In this document: positions 44,782 through 53,097 of the stretch, piece after piece
Numbering within the stretch: position 1 is the first letter of the stretch
How the letters are laid out: the number at the start of each line of letters is the position of its first letter
Assembly: GCF_900104055.1 (NCBI RefSeq)
Contig: NZ_FNJQ01000016.1
Coordinates: 1 to 64,000 of the forward strand
Direction of reading: 5' to 3'
Length of the DNA stretch: 64,000 nt
Source of the DNA: Pseudoselenomonas ruminantium
GTDB taxonomy: Bacteria; Bacillota; Negativicutes; Selenomonadales; Selenomonadaceae
The notes under the pieces: model-generated
Told to the model about the DNA's origin: nothing
Database searches by the model: none
Seen by the model: only the letters and a program-made list of their open reading frames with translations
Program-made: the position numbers and the translations under genes

Positions 44782-47700
44782 TAAGAATGCCCTGAAGACC
44801 ACACGTTGGATACTAGATGCCTTTGCCAACCGCATTGGCACGGATACATGGCAGACGGTGATTACCGAGGACGGCCTGCAGATGGTTAAACGCTTGTTGC
44901 GCCGCCATGCGACCAAGAGTATGTCCGTATCCTGCCGCTGGATTCGGTCGCGTACCCGCAGTCAGCTGCTTTGGATTGTCGGTGACAGGAGTCGTTTCAA
45001 TGAAGAGGGCTATGTGCCGGTGAACAGCACGCAGAAGGATATTGCCCATCAGGCATGGGAAAATGATTGGATCTATCTGCCGGAAATAAAGTCCTTGGCG
45101 GCAATGGCTGGTGCGCTGCATGACTGGGGAAAGGCGGATGCGGCGTTTCAAAAGATGCTGAAGAAAGCAAGTCATGGGAAGCGGGAGAGCGATGAATCCT
45201 GCCGTCATGAATGGTTAAGCTGCAAGCTATTGGAAGGATTGGTCTATCAGACGGAAAAACAGTCGGATGAAGAATGGCTGGAAATCCTGCACAGCGGGAA
45301 AATCCCGGAGAAAAAATTGGAGGATTGGCTGATAGAAAGTGCCGGGAAAAAACTGGCGAACTTGCCGCCGGTGGCCAGTATGTTATGCTGGCTTATCCTG
45401 TCCCATCACCGTCTGCCTGTATTAGATAAGGATAGTGCAAAAGGTTATGGAAATGATGAAGCCAAAGCGTTCTCCCAGCTTTTATCCGAGCTGGATGTTG
45501 ACTGGGGCTATCGGAAGCTGGGGGATGCTGCGGTCAAATTGTCCAAAGGGTTATTGAAATCGGATAAATGGAGGAAACAGGTAAAGAAGTGGTCGGGAAG
45601 GCTGCTGGAGCAAATTCCTGTGTTGCATGACTTATGGGAGCGGGAGAATATCCGGCTGCTGCTATTGTATGCCCGCAACAGTTTGATGCTCAGTGATTAC
45701 ACGGTTTCAGCCGCAAAGGCAGATAGAGCATGGCCGCAGGATTGTGCTTTATTTGCCAATACGGATAAGCAGGGATTGAAGCAGCGCTTGGACGAACATC
45801 TGGTGCGGGTAAGCACACAGGCTGCGCAGGCCGCACATTGCCTGCCGCATTTTGTCCATGGTATGGATCGGATTGAAGATGTTTCCGGCCTGCGCAAAAA
45901 AAGCCCGCCAGCTTTTAGCTGGCAGGATAAGGCTGTGGACAAGATTGGCGATTGGCGTAAGGCAGAAGAAAAAGCAGGCCGCCATCATGAAGGCTGGTTC
46001 GTAATCAATATGGCAGGCACGGGCTGTGGCAAAACGATGGGCAATGCCAAAATCATGCAGGCTTTGTCAGATGATGGAAAATCCCTGCGGTATAGCCTGC
46101 TATTAGGTTTGCGCAGCCTGACTTTGCAGACCGGCCGCGAGTATCGGGGGCGAATCGGGCTGGATGATAGTGAAATGGCGGTGCTGGTCGGTTCAGCTGC
46201 GGCCAAAGAACTGTATGGAGATGATGCCTGGGAGGAGTCTGCTGATACCGAATGCATGAACGGCTTGCTTTCCGGAGAGCTCAAAGCGGATTTTGCCGTA
46301 GAAGACAAGATGCTGGAGGTCTTATTTTCCTCGTCTGTGCAAATGGCGCAGAAGCATAAGGAATTGTTGTATGCGCCAGTGTTGGTTGCGACCATAGACC
46401 ACATGATGCCCGCGACAGAAACCGTGCGTGGTGGACGGCATATCCTGCCCTTATTGCGCATGATGTCAGCTGACATTGTGATTGATGAAATCGACGATTT
46501 CGCGGGGGCGGATTTAGTGGCAATCGCCCGGCTGGTGCATACCGCAGGAATGCTGGGAAGGAATGTCATTCTTTCATCGGCGACGATTCCGCCAGATTTG
46601 GCAGAAGGCTTGTTTTCTTCTTATGAGAGCGGGCGGCGGTTATATACCCGTTTCTTTGGTTATCCCTTGCGTGTGAATTGCGTCTGGTGCGATGAATTTC
46701 AGACTAAGGTGCAGTTGGCGGAAGGGACGGAACAGGCAGAGATGCTATTCGCTTATCGGCAGCAGCATAAATCCTTTGCTGTGCGTCATGGGGAAAAACT
46801 TGCCCAGCAGCCAGTGAAACGCCGGGGCTGGGTGGTGGAATGTGCAGATGTGTTGGCTCTGCCAGAGGAAGACCGGAAAAATGCTTATTTCCAGCTCATG
46901 CAGGAGGCGATACTGAAACTGCATCAGCAATATGCCGTGACCGATAAAAAGACGGGAAAGCGGGTGTCCTTTGGACTCGTGCGGCTGGCCAATATAAGGC
47001 CCTGCGTGCAGGCTGCAAAATTCTTGTTGGAAGCGGCATGGCCGGAAGATTTTGCACCACGCCTGCTCGTGTATCATAGCCGTCAGACGGCGTTGCTGCG
47101 CAGTCAGGAGGAAAAATATCTGGATAAGGTGTTGAAACGTAAAGGAGAGGAGACAGCTGAAATTGATTTTCAGGACGTAGTGGTACGCAGGCATATTGAG
47201 CAGGCAGAAGCGCAGAATATTGTCTTTATCCTTGTGGCAACCCCCGTAGAGGAATTGGGGCGTGACCATGATTTTGATTGGGCCGTGGTAGAACCTTCCT
47301 CCTATCGTTCGATTATCCAGCTGACGGGCCGCATTCGCCGGCATAGGAGTGCGCTGGAAAATAGAGAGGCAGGAAATATCGCAATCATGCAGTATAATCT
47401 GCTGACAATAACTTCAAACAATAAAGTGGTATTTTGCAGGCCGGGTTTCGAGTCGGGAAAATATGCGCTGGAAACACATGATATGAAAAAGCTGGTGGAT
47501 GTTGAGGCAATAGCAAAGGTCATCAATGCGTCGCCGCGTACCGTGCGCCCGGAAAAATTATATCCACGCAGGTCATTGATTGACTTGGAACATCAGGTGG
47601 TGACCGATTTCCGTGACCTGTCAAATTGCGGCCCAGGGGTGATTCATGGCTGGCAGGAAGAGTATTGGTGGCTTACAGGCCTGCCCCAGCAATTCAATAG

Positions 47701-48031
47701 ATTCCGTGAAGGCGCGCAGGATATAGAATTATGCCTTAAAGCACAAGATGATGGTACTGTACGTTTTTGTGAACAGAGTGAAAAGACAGGAGAGTGGATA
47801 GAACGCGAGGAGTGGTATCATATCCATAAGCAAACAGATGAAGTCAATGAACGGTTTTGGCTGCAACGCGATTATCAGCAGTCATTAGCAGCAATTCAAG
47901 GAACAACGGGAAGCGATAAAATCAAAATCCAGGCAGGTCTTTTGCATCTGCCAGCTAATCGTGAAAAGGCAGTATGGCTGTATTCGGATCAGTTCGGTAT
48001 GTATGATGAGGAAGAGGACTTTCAAACGTAA
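44753..48031 (+). CDS. cas3: Cas2-Cas3 fusion nuclease-helicase, type I-F
   Basis: This 1092-residue fusion is diagnostic of I-F. Residues 1-95 are Cas2-like (TSQSDKNALKTTRWILDAFA). An HD nuclease domain has HDWGKADAAF at 123. An SF2 helicase follows with Walker A AGTGCGKT (about 422), motif II DEID (about 578) and motif III SSATIP (about 605). C-terminal motifs are LVATPVEELGRDHDFDWAV and QLTGRIRRHR. It unwinds and degrades DNA bound by the Csy complex and joins Cas1 for spacer capture. The start overlaps cas1. No disruption is seen. The helicase has DEID where most have DEAH or DEVH. Confidence 0.95.
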   Translation: MMVIFTSQSDKNALKTTRWILDAFANRIGTDTWQTVITEDGLQMVKRLLRRHATKSMSVSCRWIRSRTRSQLLWIVGDRSRFNEEGYVPVNSTQKDIAHQAWENDWIYLPEIKSLAAMAGALHDWGKADAAFQKMLKKASHGKRESDESCRHEWLSCKLLEGLVYQTEKQSDEEWLEILHSGKIPEKKLEDWLIESAGKKLANLPPVASMLCWLILSHHRLPVLDKDSAKGYGNDEAKAFSQLLSELDVDWGYRKLGDAAVKLSKGLLKSDKWRKQVKKWSGRLLEQIPVLHDLWERENIRLLLLYARNSLMLSDYTVSAAKADRAWPQDCALFANTDKQGLKQRLDEHLVRVSTQAAQAAHCLPHFVHGMDRIEDVSGLRKKSPPAFSWQDKAVDKIGDWRKAEEKAGRHHEGWFVINMAGTGCGKTMGNAKIMQALSDDGKSLRYSLLLGLRSLTLQTGREYRGRIGLDDSEMAVLVGSAAAKELYGDDAWEESADTECMNGLLSGELKADFAVEDKMLEVLFSSSVQMAQKHKELLYAPVLVATIDHMMPATETVRGGRHILPLLRMMSADIVIDEIDDFAGADLVAIARLVHTAGMLGRNVILSSATIPPDLAEGLFSSYESGRRLYTRFFGYPLRVNCVWCDEFQTKVQLAEGTEQAEMLFAYRQQHKSFAVRHGEKLAQQPVKRRGWVVECADVLALPEEDRKNAYFQLMQEAILKLHQQYAVTDKKTGKRVSFGLVRLANIRPCVQAAKFLLEAAWPEDFAPRLLVYHSRQTALLRSQEEKYLDKVLKRKGEETAEIDFQDVVVRRHIEQAEAQNIVFILVATPVEELGRDHDFDWAVVEPSSYRSIIQLTGRIRRHRSALENREAGNIAIMQYNLLTITSNNKVVFCRPGFESGKYALETHDMKKLVDVEAIAKVINASPRTVRPEKLYPRRSLIDLEHQVVTDFRDLSNCGPGVIHGWQEEYWWLTGLPQQFNRFREGAQDIELCLKAQDDGTVRFCEQSEKTGEWIEREEWYHIHKQTDEVNERFWLQRDYQQSLAAIQGTTGSDKIKIQAGLLHLPANREKAVWLYSDQFGMYDEEEDFQT

Positions 48032-48049
48032 TGCAGAATAACAACCATA

Positions 48050-48189
48050 GGAAGATTTACCCAAAATTTTGCCAGCCTTCGCGAGTCCTTATAGAATAAG
48101 GACTGGGCGAGAGAAGAAAAATTAGGGTAAAATGTTGCAAAAACGGCATTAGAGCTGTGCTCTGTAGGGCTGATCAGTGGAATTTTGCA
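48050..48189 (+). promoter_or_regulatory. Leader of CRISPR array A
   Basis: It shares blocks with the leader of array B (53677-53804): CCAAAATTT near the start, then AAAATTAGGGTRAAATG, and TGCA immediately before the first repeat. An internal hairpin (GTCCTTAT / ATAAGGAC) is present. The matching blocks suggest that both arrays use the same integration and transcription signals. Confidence 0.7.
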
Positions 48190-48397
48190 GTGCTCCGCCG
48201 AATAGGCGGCTTAGAAAGCCACGGCAAAAACAAAGCCAATAATCTTAATGTGCTCCGCCGAATAGGCGGCTTAGAAATTGTCCGTAGTGTCAATTATTAA
48301 TTTCATTTGGTGCTCCGCCGAATAGGCGGCTTAGAAACTAAAGGGACATATCTATTAGCAACTGGTTCTGTGCTCCGCCGAATAGGCGGCTTAGAAA
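48190..48397 (+). CRISPR. CRISPR array A, type I-F (4 repeats, 3 spacers)
   Basis: Four identical 28-bp repeats start at 48190, 48250, 48310 and 48370, with three 32-bp spacers, an exact 60-bp period. Each repeat begins GTGCT, has stem CCGCC/GGCGG around loop GAATA, and ends in the 8-nt handle CTTAGAAA, the I-F plan recognised by Cas6f/Csy4. Direction is plus, with the leader at 48050-48189. The last repeat is as perfect as the first. The 3' side runs straight into an rtcB fragment. Spacer targets cannot be identified without a search. Confidence 0.98.
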
Positions 48398-48412
48398 AGC
48401 TGGTGGCGTAGG

Positions 48413-48562
48413 TGGGGGTATACGACATCTATCAACCAGGAGACTTTGGATGAAGCCCCCATAGCCTATAAATCCCTGTCGGATATATTAGATGTAATTG
48501 GCGATACGGTGGAGATTATCGATGTGATGAAGCCGGTGTATAACTTTAAGGCTGCGGAGTGA
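48413..48562 (+). pseudogene. 3' remnant of an rtcB-like RNA ligase gene
   Basis: Immediately after array A an open frame without a start codon reads TTSINQETLDEAPIAYKSL, then IGDTVEIIDVMKPVYNFKAAE and a stop at 48560-48562. This is the typical C-terminus of RtcB-type RNA ligases (DEAP.AYK, PVYNFKA). Only about 47 residues remain. The rest of the gene is missing; the cas2-3 gene and array lie where it should be. It marks a recombination junction beside the array. Confidence 0.75.
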
Positions 48563-48588
48563 AGCGCGGCGTTCTGTTGACAGATTAG

Positions 48589-48618
48589 TTGGACAGGAGA
48601 GATAGTCTTTGCTATAAT
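48589..48618 (+). promoter_or_regulatory. Promoter of the HipA-like gene
   Basis: TTGGAC (48589-48594), 18-bp spacer, TATAAT (48613-48618), 32 bp before the start codon. A TTGACA at 48577 is an alternative but is spaced too far (30 bp). Confidence 0.65.
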
Positions 48619-48650
48619 GCAAAGAAGATTGTATAGAAGGGCGGGATGTG

Positions 48651-49784
48651 ATGAATTTTCAACTGATGTGCAAGGATATTCCTGTGGCTGGTTTTACCAT
48701 AAATGAAGCAACAGGGCGAATTGTCAGCGATTTGGATATTGATAATCGTGAATACCTGCCTTTGTCCGTGTTGTTTAGTGACAGCTATCGCATTGCTTTG
48801 CAGAACTGGATAGACAATCGCAGCGTGTCAGCTCATCGAAAAGATGTGGCAGCTATGTTGGCGGCTTACCATGTGGAAACGCCGAGTGCTTTGTCCTTTA
48901 AGAGTTTGGGGCTGAATCTATCGGACCAATATTGGTTCAAGCCAGAGGGCGCTGATTTTTGCTGGCATGATGTAAACCTTTTTGAGAATGAGTTTGCGGA
49001 GCAGTCCTTTCGATCTGTTGCAGGTGGGGATAGTTCAAGTTATACTCCTGACAGCAGTTCCAATGGTGACTTGCCAAAGTTTTGGAAAATTGAACAGGGG
49101 AAACGTGTTCTCTATAAGGAAGGTTCGGCTCCTTTTGATCAGCAGCCATATAATGAAGTGTTTGCATCCAAGCTATTGGATGTGCTGAATCTGCCCCATG
49201 TTAGTTATTCCTTGGAACAGGATGATGCGGGCGAAAAAGCTTATAGTGTATGCGAAACCTTTGTTACATCGGAGACTGAGTATGTGCCTGCGTTGGAGAT
49301 TTTAGGCGTAGTTCCCAGATTGAACCATGAAAATAGCTATCAGCATTTTGGCCGTTGTATTGAAGAACTATCGATTCCGGTCTCCAGGCGTGAAATAGAT
49401 GAGATGCTGATGTTTGATTATCTCATTAACAATGCCGATCGGCACTATGGTAACTTTGGCTTTATCCGTGAGGTGAGTACTAGAAAGTTTTTGGGGTTGG
49501 CACCGATTTTTGACAATGGTAATAGTCTTTGGTACCTGCAACTCAATAAGCGGATGAAATTTAAAGACCAGCCAGCTAAACCTTTTCGAGATATCCAGAC
49601 GGAGCAGCTGAAGCTCTTAGGACAGACGAAACTTCTAGTGGAAAAATTGACCGAGGAGTTGCTGCAGCGGCTGATTGTTGATATATATAGCAAAAATGAT
49701 TTATTTGATGCAGAGCGCATGGACAATCTGCTATATAATGTTACAGTAGCATCGCGGAGAATTGCTGATAGGCAGCATGATTAG
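48651..49784 (+). CDS. HipA-like kinase-fold protein, orphan, inside the CRISPR locus
   Basis: This 377-residue protein resembles HipA-type Ser/Thr kinases in its C-terminal half. The catalytic loop is NNADRHYGNFGFI (Asp about 263, Asn 268) and a metal-binding motif is in APIFDNGNSLW (Asp about 288). Upstream lies a nucleotide-loop-like stretch (FWKIEQGKRVLYKEGSAPFDQQPYNE, positions 49081-49158) that fits the ATP-binding lobe. ATG 48651 follows GAAGGGCGGG; GTG 48648 is in frame as well. No HipB antitoxin is next to it. It has its own promoter and lies between array A and the mini-CRISPR, in the middle of a cas locus. Related orphan kinases exist in phage defence and in toxin modules; its role here is not known. 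Confidence 0.72.
   Translation: MNFQLMCKDIPVAGFTINEATGRIVSDLDIDNREYLPLSVLFSDSYRIALQNWIDNRSVSAHRKDVAAMLAAYHVETPSALSFKSLGLNLSDQYWFKPEGADFCWHDVNLFENEFAEQSFRSVAGGDSSSYTPDSSSNGDLPKFWKIEQGKRVLYKEGSAPFDQQPYNEVFASKLLDVLNLPHVSYSLEQDDAGEKAYSVCETFVTSETEYVPALEILGVVPRLNHENSYQHFGRCIEELSIPVSRREIDEMLMFDYLINNADRHYGNFGFIREVSTRKFLGLAPIFDNGNSLWYLQLNKRMKFKDQPAKPFRDIQTEQLKLLGQTKLLVEKLTEELLQRLIVDIYSKNDLFDAERMDNLLYNVTVASRRIADRQHD
49729..49739 (+). promoter_or_regulatory. Possible extended -10 promoter for the mini-CRISPR RNA
   Basis: TGCTATATAAT at 49729-49739 lies at the 3' end of the HipA-like gene, about 54 bp before the first degenerate repeat. There is no good -35. Read-through from the kinase promoter is the alternative source of the RNA. 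Confidence 0.35.
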
Positions 49785-49792
49785 AAAAGGCA

Positions 49793-49867
49793 ATCTTCCA
49801 TCGCATAGATGGCTTAGAAATTTATAATCTTTTTAGATGATGAACCGCCGTATAGGCGGCAAATGAA
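49793..49867 (+). CRISPR. Mini-CRISPR: two degenerate I-F repeats around a 19-nt pseudo-spacer (CreR-like)
   Basis: Repeat 1 (49793-49820) has its stem changed to CCATC/GATGG around GCATA, with both sides altered together so that five pairs remain, and keeps the exact 5' handle CTTAGAAA. Repeat 2 (49840-49867) keeps the stem CCGCC-GTATA-GGCGG exactly but has lost the handle. Only the parts needed for one crRNA (5' handle, 3' hairpin) are conserved. The spacer 49821-49839 is 19 nt, not 32. Its first 15 nt, TTTATAATCTTTTTA, recur at 49876-49890 behind CC, at the csy1 promoter. This is the layout described for Cas-regulating RNAs (CreR). Confidence 0.85.
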
Positions 49868-49873
49868 ATAAAA

Positions 49874-49894
49874 CCTTTATAATCTTTTTATAGT
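49874..49894 (+). promoter_or_regulatory. PAM (CC) and partial protospacer for the mini-crRNA in the csy promoter
   Basis: CC at 49874-49875 is the type I-F PAM on the correct side. It is followed at 49876 by 15 nt identical to the first 15 nt of the pseudo-spacer; identity then breaks down, which should allow binding without full Cas3 activation. The site ends at the -35 box (49894), so a bound Csy complex would block the promoter. Inside the mini-CRISPR the same spacer is preceded by AA, not CC. Confidence 0.8.
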
Positions 49895-49922
49895 TGATTT
49901 ATTGAGCCTGAAGTAATATAAT
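49894..49922 (+). promoter_or_regulatory. Promoter of the csy1-csy4 operon
   Basis: TTGATT (49894-49899), 17-bp spacer, TATAAT (49917-49922), 58 bp before the csy1 start codon. The -35 box directly adjoins the protospacer-like element. Confidence 0.75.
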
Positions 49923-49980
49923 ATAGAACAAGGATAAATGACAGATAATATTGAAGAATATGATAAGTGGGGTGATGTTG

Positions 49981-51135
49981 ATGAGTGTGTTGACAGATTA
50001 TGTGCAGGTAGAATCTGAAAAGAAAGGCGTGCCGCTTAGGCAGTGGCTAATGGATATGGCGAAGAATGCCAGCAAGTGTCAGTTTGCCACGCATATAGGC
50101 CGGTTTGTCAATCCGGATGTGACGGTCAATTGGCAGGCAAAGGTCCAAGATAAGCCGGATGAACCATATGTATCGACAGCTTCGGTGAAGTGTTTACCGG
50201 ATATTTTTGTAGCGGCTAATTATCTGGCAACGGCCAGCTTGCTGCAATTACGTTTAGAGGCTGGGAAGACGTTCTATGAGCACTTGCAGTCTGCTGATGA
50301 TGGCTTGCGGGAAGATTTCCAATACATGCAGGTTGACTATGATCAACTGCGTGAAGATTTGCTGGCTATAAAGTCGGATGTAGTGCCGGATGCAACAGAT
50401 AAGCGGTTGCGGCAGGTATATTTTCCTGTGGGGGATGATGGATACCATTTGTTGACCGTTTTGCCGCCTGCGAGTCTGATGCAGGAAGTGCGCTTACGTA
50501 TCCGGGCAATGGAAGAGACGGCGCGGCTGGCCTGTACTAAGAAATCGGAGAGCTATGGCAGTGATCATAGGCGAATCTATGATCTGGTACAGACCAAATT
50601 CGGCGGCACCAAGCCGCAGAACATATCCTATGGGAATAATCGGCAGGGCGGACGCAGTTATATGCTTCCGGCATTGCCGCCGGTTTTGGAAAAGCGTAAT
50701 TTGATTTATCCGAGGCGGGATTTTTTCAGGGAAACGTTGCGGCGGAAGGATTTTATTGGTCTGTTCCATCGTCTGCATAAGCGTTATGTTGATACGCGAA
50801 ATAATCTGGAAATCCGGCGGGCTGTTCGCAGTATAGAGCAGCAGATAATGGAAATGGTATTGCAACGAGTATATGTGCTGCGAGAGAAGCATGGCTGGAC
50901 AGAAAATCGCAGTTTGAGCAGAGCACAGATGATTTGGCTGGACGATAAGTATATCGATGAACGATACAATGATGAGGAGTGGCAAAAACAGCTGGCGATT
51001 GAGTTTGCCGATTGGATGATGAGCGCCTATGAAAAAATCCTAAAGAGGGAAAAAGTCGAGTTGGGCGATGGAGAACTGACGGCATTGCGAAAAGAAGCCA
51101 TCAATTTCATTCGCAGTGATTTGCAGAAGCAGTAG
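49981..51135 (+). CDS. csy1: Cas8f / Csy1, large subunit of the I-F surveillance complex
   Basis: This 384-residue Cas8f caps the 5' handle of the crRNA and reads the PAM. The diagnostic segment FGGTKPQNISYGNNRQGG followed by SYMLPALPP is present (residues about 205-235), as is a helical C-terminus. It is somewhat shorter than the roughly 430 residues of Pseudomonas Csy1. ATG 49981 has GGGGTG 8 bases upstream; in-frame starts further upstream lack this spacing. It is first gene of the csy operon, 11 bp before csy2. Confidence 0.92.
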   Translation: MSVLTDYVQVESEKKGVPLRQWLMDMAKNASKCQFATHIGRFVNPDVTVNWQAKVQDKPDEPYVSTASVKCLPDIFVAANYLATASLLQLRLEAGKTFYEHLQSADDGLREDFQYMQVDYDQLREDLLAIKSDVVPDATDKRLRQVYFPVGDDGYHLLTVLPPASLMQEVRLRIRAMEETARLACTKKSESYGSDHRRIYDLVQTKFGGTKPQNISYGNNRQGGRSYMLPALPPVLEKRNLIYPRRDFFRETLRRKDFIGLFHRLHKRYVDTRNNLEIRRAVRSIEQQIMEMVLQRVYVLREKHGWTENRSLSRAQMIWLDDKYIDERYNDEEWQKQLAIEFADWMMSAYEKILKREKVELGDGELTALRKEAINFIRSDLQKQ

Positions 51136-51146
51136 GGGGTAGGTTG

Positions 51147-52079
51147 ATGATCACAAAATATCTGATGATTCCCCACTTACAGATACAGAATGCCAATGCA
51201 GCCAGCAGTCCTTATACGGTAGGTTTTCCGGCAATGACTGCCTGGCTGGGGATGGTTCATGCTCTGCAACGGCGGATTCAGTGCAGGGAGGAATTGAAAA
51301 AAATCTCTATGACGCGGGCGGCAGTAATATGTCATACCTGTGATTTACAGGTGTTCCATGATGAGGGGAATTTTTACAGTTCGCTGATTGGCACGGCGAA
51401 TCCGCTGAAGAAGAGCAGGAAAACCGGCGAATTTGAGCGGCCGCCTTTTGTTGAAGAAGCACGCTGCCATTTGGAGGTCAGCCTGTTGGTGGAATTGGAA
51501 GAAGTGTCAGGCAGTATCGAGCAGATTTTTGAGGAAACTGTTCGGCAAGAGTTGCCACGCTTAAAGGCGGCAGGGGGAGACATTGTCCTGCGGCACGGCG
51601 AGCAACAGGATTGGCGGGTAATAGCTGTTGATAATGATGAAGAAAAGGACGTGCGCAGGTTGAAAGCGCGTCTTATGCCTGGTTATGCAATCATTGAACG
51701 ACAGGACTTGCTTCGGCATGAAGAGGGCAAGGATGCTTTGGACTGTTTATTGAACGCTATGCAGGTACAGTATACGGCCAATCGCGATGCTGATGGCAAT
51801 TTTACTGGTTGGCAGAGAACAAAGGTATCTGCAAATGGCTGGTTGGTGCCATTGGCAGTTGGTTTCCGGGACTTATCCGGCAGCTTGCAGGTGAAGGAAC
51901 AGCGTTCCTATGAGTATGAGCATCATTTTGTGGAGCCCTTGGTAACTGTGGGCGAATTTGTTATGCCTTATCGTCTGGCGTCGATTCAGGAAATGATGTG
52001 GGAATATGATTATGATGAAGCAGATGGCTTATACTTGTGCCGGAATATGGGTGAAAAAGATTTGCGTGGGGAGGAATAA
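51147..52079 (+). CDS. csy2: Cas5f / Csy2
   Basis: This 310-residue RAMP-type protein pairs with Csy1 at the 5' end of the crRNA. The family mark IQNANAASSPYTVGFPAMTAW and the following GMVHALQRR are clear. Later segments are YRLASIQEMMWEYD and WLVPLAVGFRDLS. ATG 51147 is preceded by AGGGGGTAGG. It is 2 bp before csy3. Intact. Confidence 0.92.
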   Translation: MITKYLMIPHLQIQNANAASSPYTVGFPAMTAWLGMVHALQRRIQCREELKKISMTRAAVICHTCDLQVFHDEGNFYSSLIGTANPLKKSRKTGEFERPPFVEEARCHLEVSLLVELEEVSGSIEQIFEETVRQELPRLKAAGGDIVLRHGEQQDWRVIAVDNDEEKDVRRLKARLMPGYAIIERQDLLRHEEGKDALDCLLNAMQVQYTANRDADGNFTGWQRTKVSANGWLVPLAVGFRDLSGSLQVKEQRSYEYEHHFVEPLVTVGEFVMPYRLASIQEMMWEYDYDEADGLYLCRNMGEKDLRGEE

Positions 52080-52081
52080 TC

Positions 52082-53092
52082 ATGGCTAAGAAAGCTGCAG
52101 ATATTGCATCAGTGTTAGCATTTGAAAAGAAATTGGTCGTTTCAGATGGTTATATGTATGGTACTTGCTGGGACGATGAGCATAAGTCAAAGGCTGAACC
52201 TTTGAAGTTGGTGGAAAAATCAGTTCGGGGAACGATATCCAACCGGTTGAAACCAGCTGTGCAGAATGATCCGGCAAAATTGAATGCAGAAGTAGAAAAA
52301 CCAAACTTACAGCAGGTCGATGCCTGCGCATTGGGAATGGAAGAGGATACCTTGAAACTATCCTTTACCATCAAGGTGTTAAGTGGCGTAGAGAAGCCGT
52401 CAGCTTGCAACAATGCGGCTTTTGCCCAGAGCTATGCTGAGGCGGCTAAAGGTTATGTGGAAAAGACTGGTTTTAGAGAACTGGCTTATCGGTATGCCTA
52501 TAATATTGCCAATGCCCGTTTCCTTTGGCGGAATCGTCTAGGGGCGGAGAAAATTGATGTTTGTGTCAAGGTTGGTGATTGGGAGCAGAAATTTGATGCA
52601 TATACTTATTCGTTGCGTGATTTTGCCGAGCATGAGGAAATCAAGGCTTTAGCAGGAAAGATTGCGGCAGCCCTGTCTGGCGAGGAAGCGTATCAATTTA
52701 TTGAAGTAGAAGCTTATGCAAAGCTGGGAATGGGGCAGGAAGTGTACCCCAGTGAAGAATTGGTGTTTGATAAGGGCAACAGCCGCAAGAGCAAGATTTT
52801 GTATCATGTGGATGGTGTAGCGGCAATGCATTCCCAGAAATTGGGCAACGCTTTGCGGACGATTGATACATGGTATCCAGAGTTTGCAAGTGAAGAAGGA
52901 ACTGGACCGATTGCCATCGAGCCGTATGGTGCAGTGACAAACTTGGGAAAAGCATTTCGGAATCCTAAAGATAAGGTAGATTTTTACACATTGTTTGATA
53001 AGTTTGCCTTGGGCGAACCGCTGGCCAGTGTGGAAGAAGAGCATTATGTTATGGCAGTTCTGGTGCGTGGCGGTGTATTTGGCAAGGGGTGA
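52082..53092 (+). CDS. csy3: Cas7f / Csy3, backbone subunit
   Basis: This 336-residue protein forms the six-fold backbone along the spacer. The Csy3 signatures are FEKKLVVSDGYMYGTCW near the N-terminus, FLWRNRLGAEKIDVCVKVG in the middle and the C-terminal KSKILYHVDGVAAMHSQKLG. GGGGAGGAAT precedes the ATG. The stop overlaps the first possible csy4 start. Intact and of normal length. Confidence 0.93.
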   Translation: MAKKAADIASVLAFEKKLVVSDGYMYGTCWDDEHKSKAEPLKLVEKSVRGTISNRLKPAVQNDPAKLNAEVEKPNLQQVDACALGMEEDTLKLSFTIKVLSGVEKPSACNNAAFAQSYAEAAKGYVEKTGFRELAYRYAYNIANARFLWRNRLGAEKIDVCVKVGDWEQKFDAYTYSLRDFAEHEEIKALAGKIAAALSGEEAYQFIEVEAYAKLGMGQEVYPSEELVFDKGNSRKSKILYHVDGVAAMHSQKLGNALRTIDTWYPEFASEEGTGPIAIEPYGAVTNLGKAFRNPKDKVDFYTLFDKFALGEPLASVEEEHYVMAVLVRGGVFGKG

Positions 53093-53097
53093 GCAGC

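Noticed and set aside
49764-49787. A third degenerate repeat at the 3' end of the HipA-like gene (GATAGGCAGC followed by TTAGAAA)
   Set aside because: It overlaps coding sequence and the stop codon, its hairpin is poor, and the gap to the next repeat is too short for a spacer. The resemblance is probably chance.
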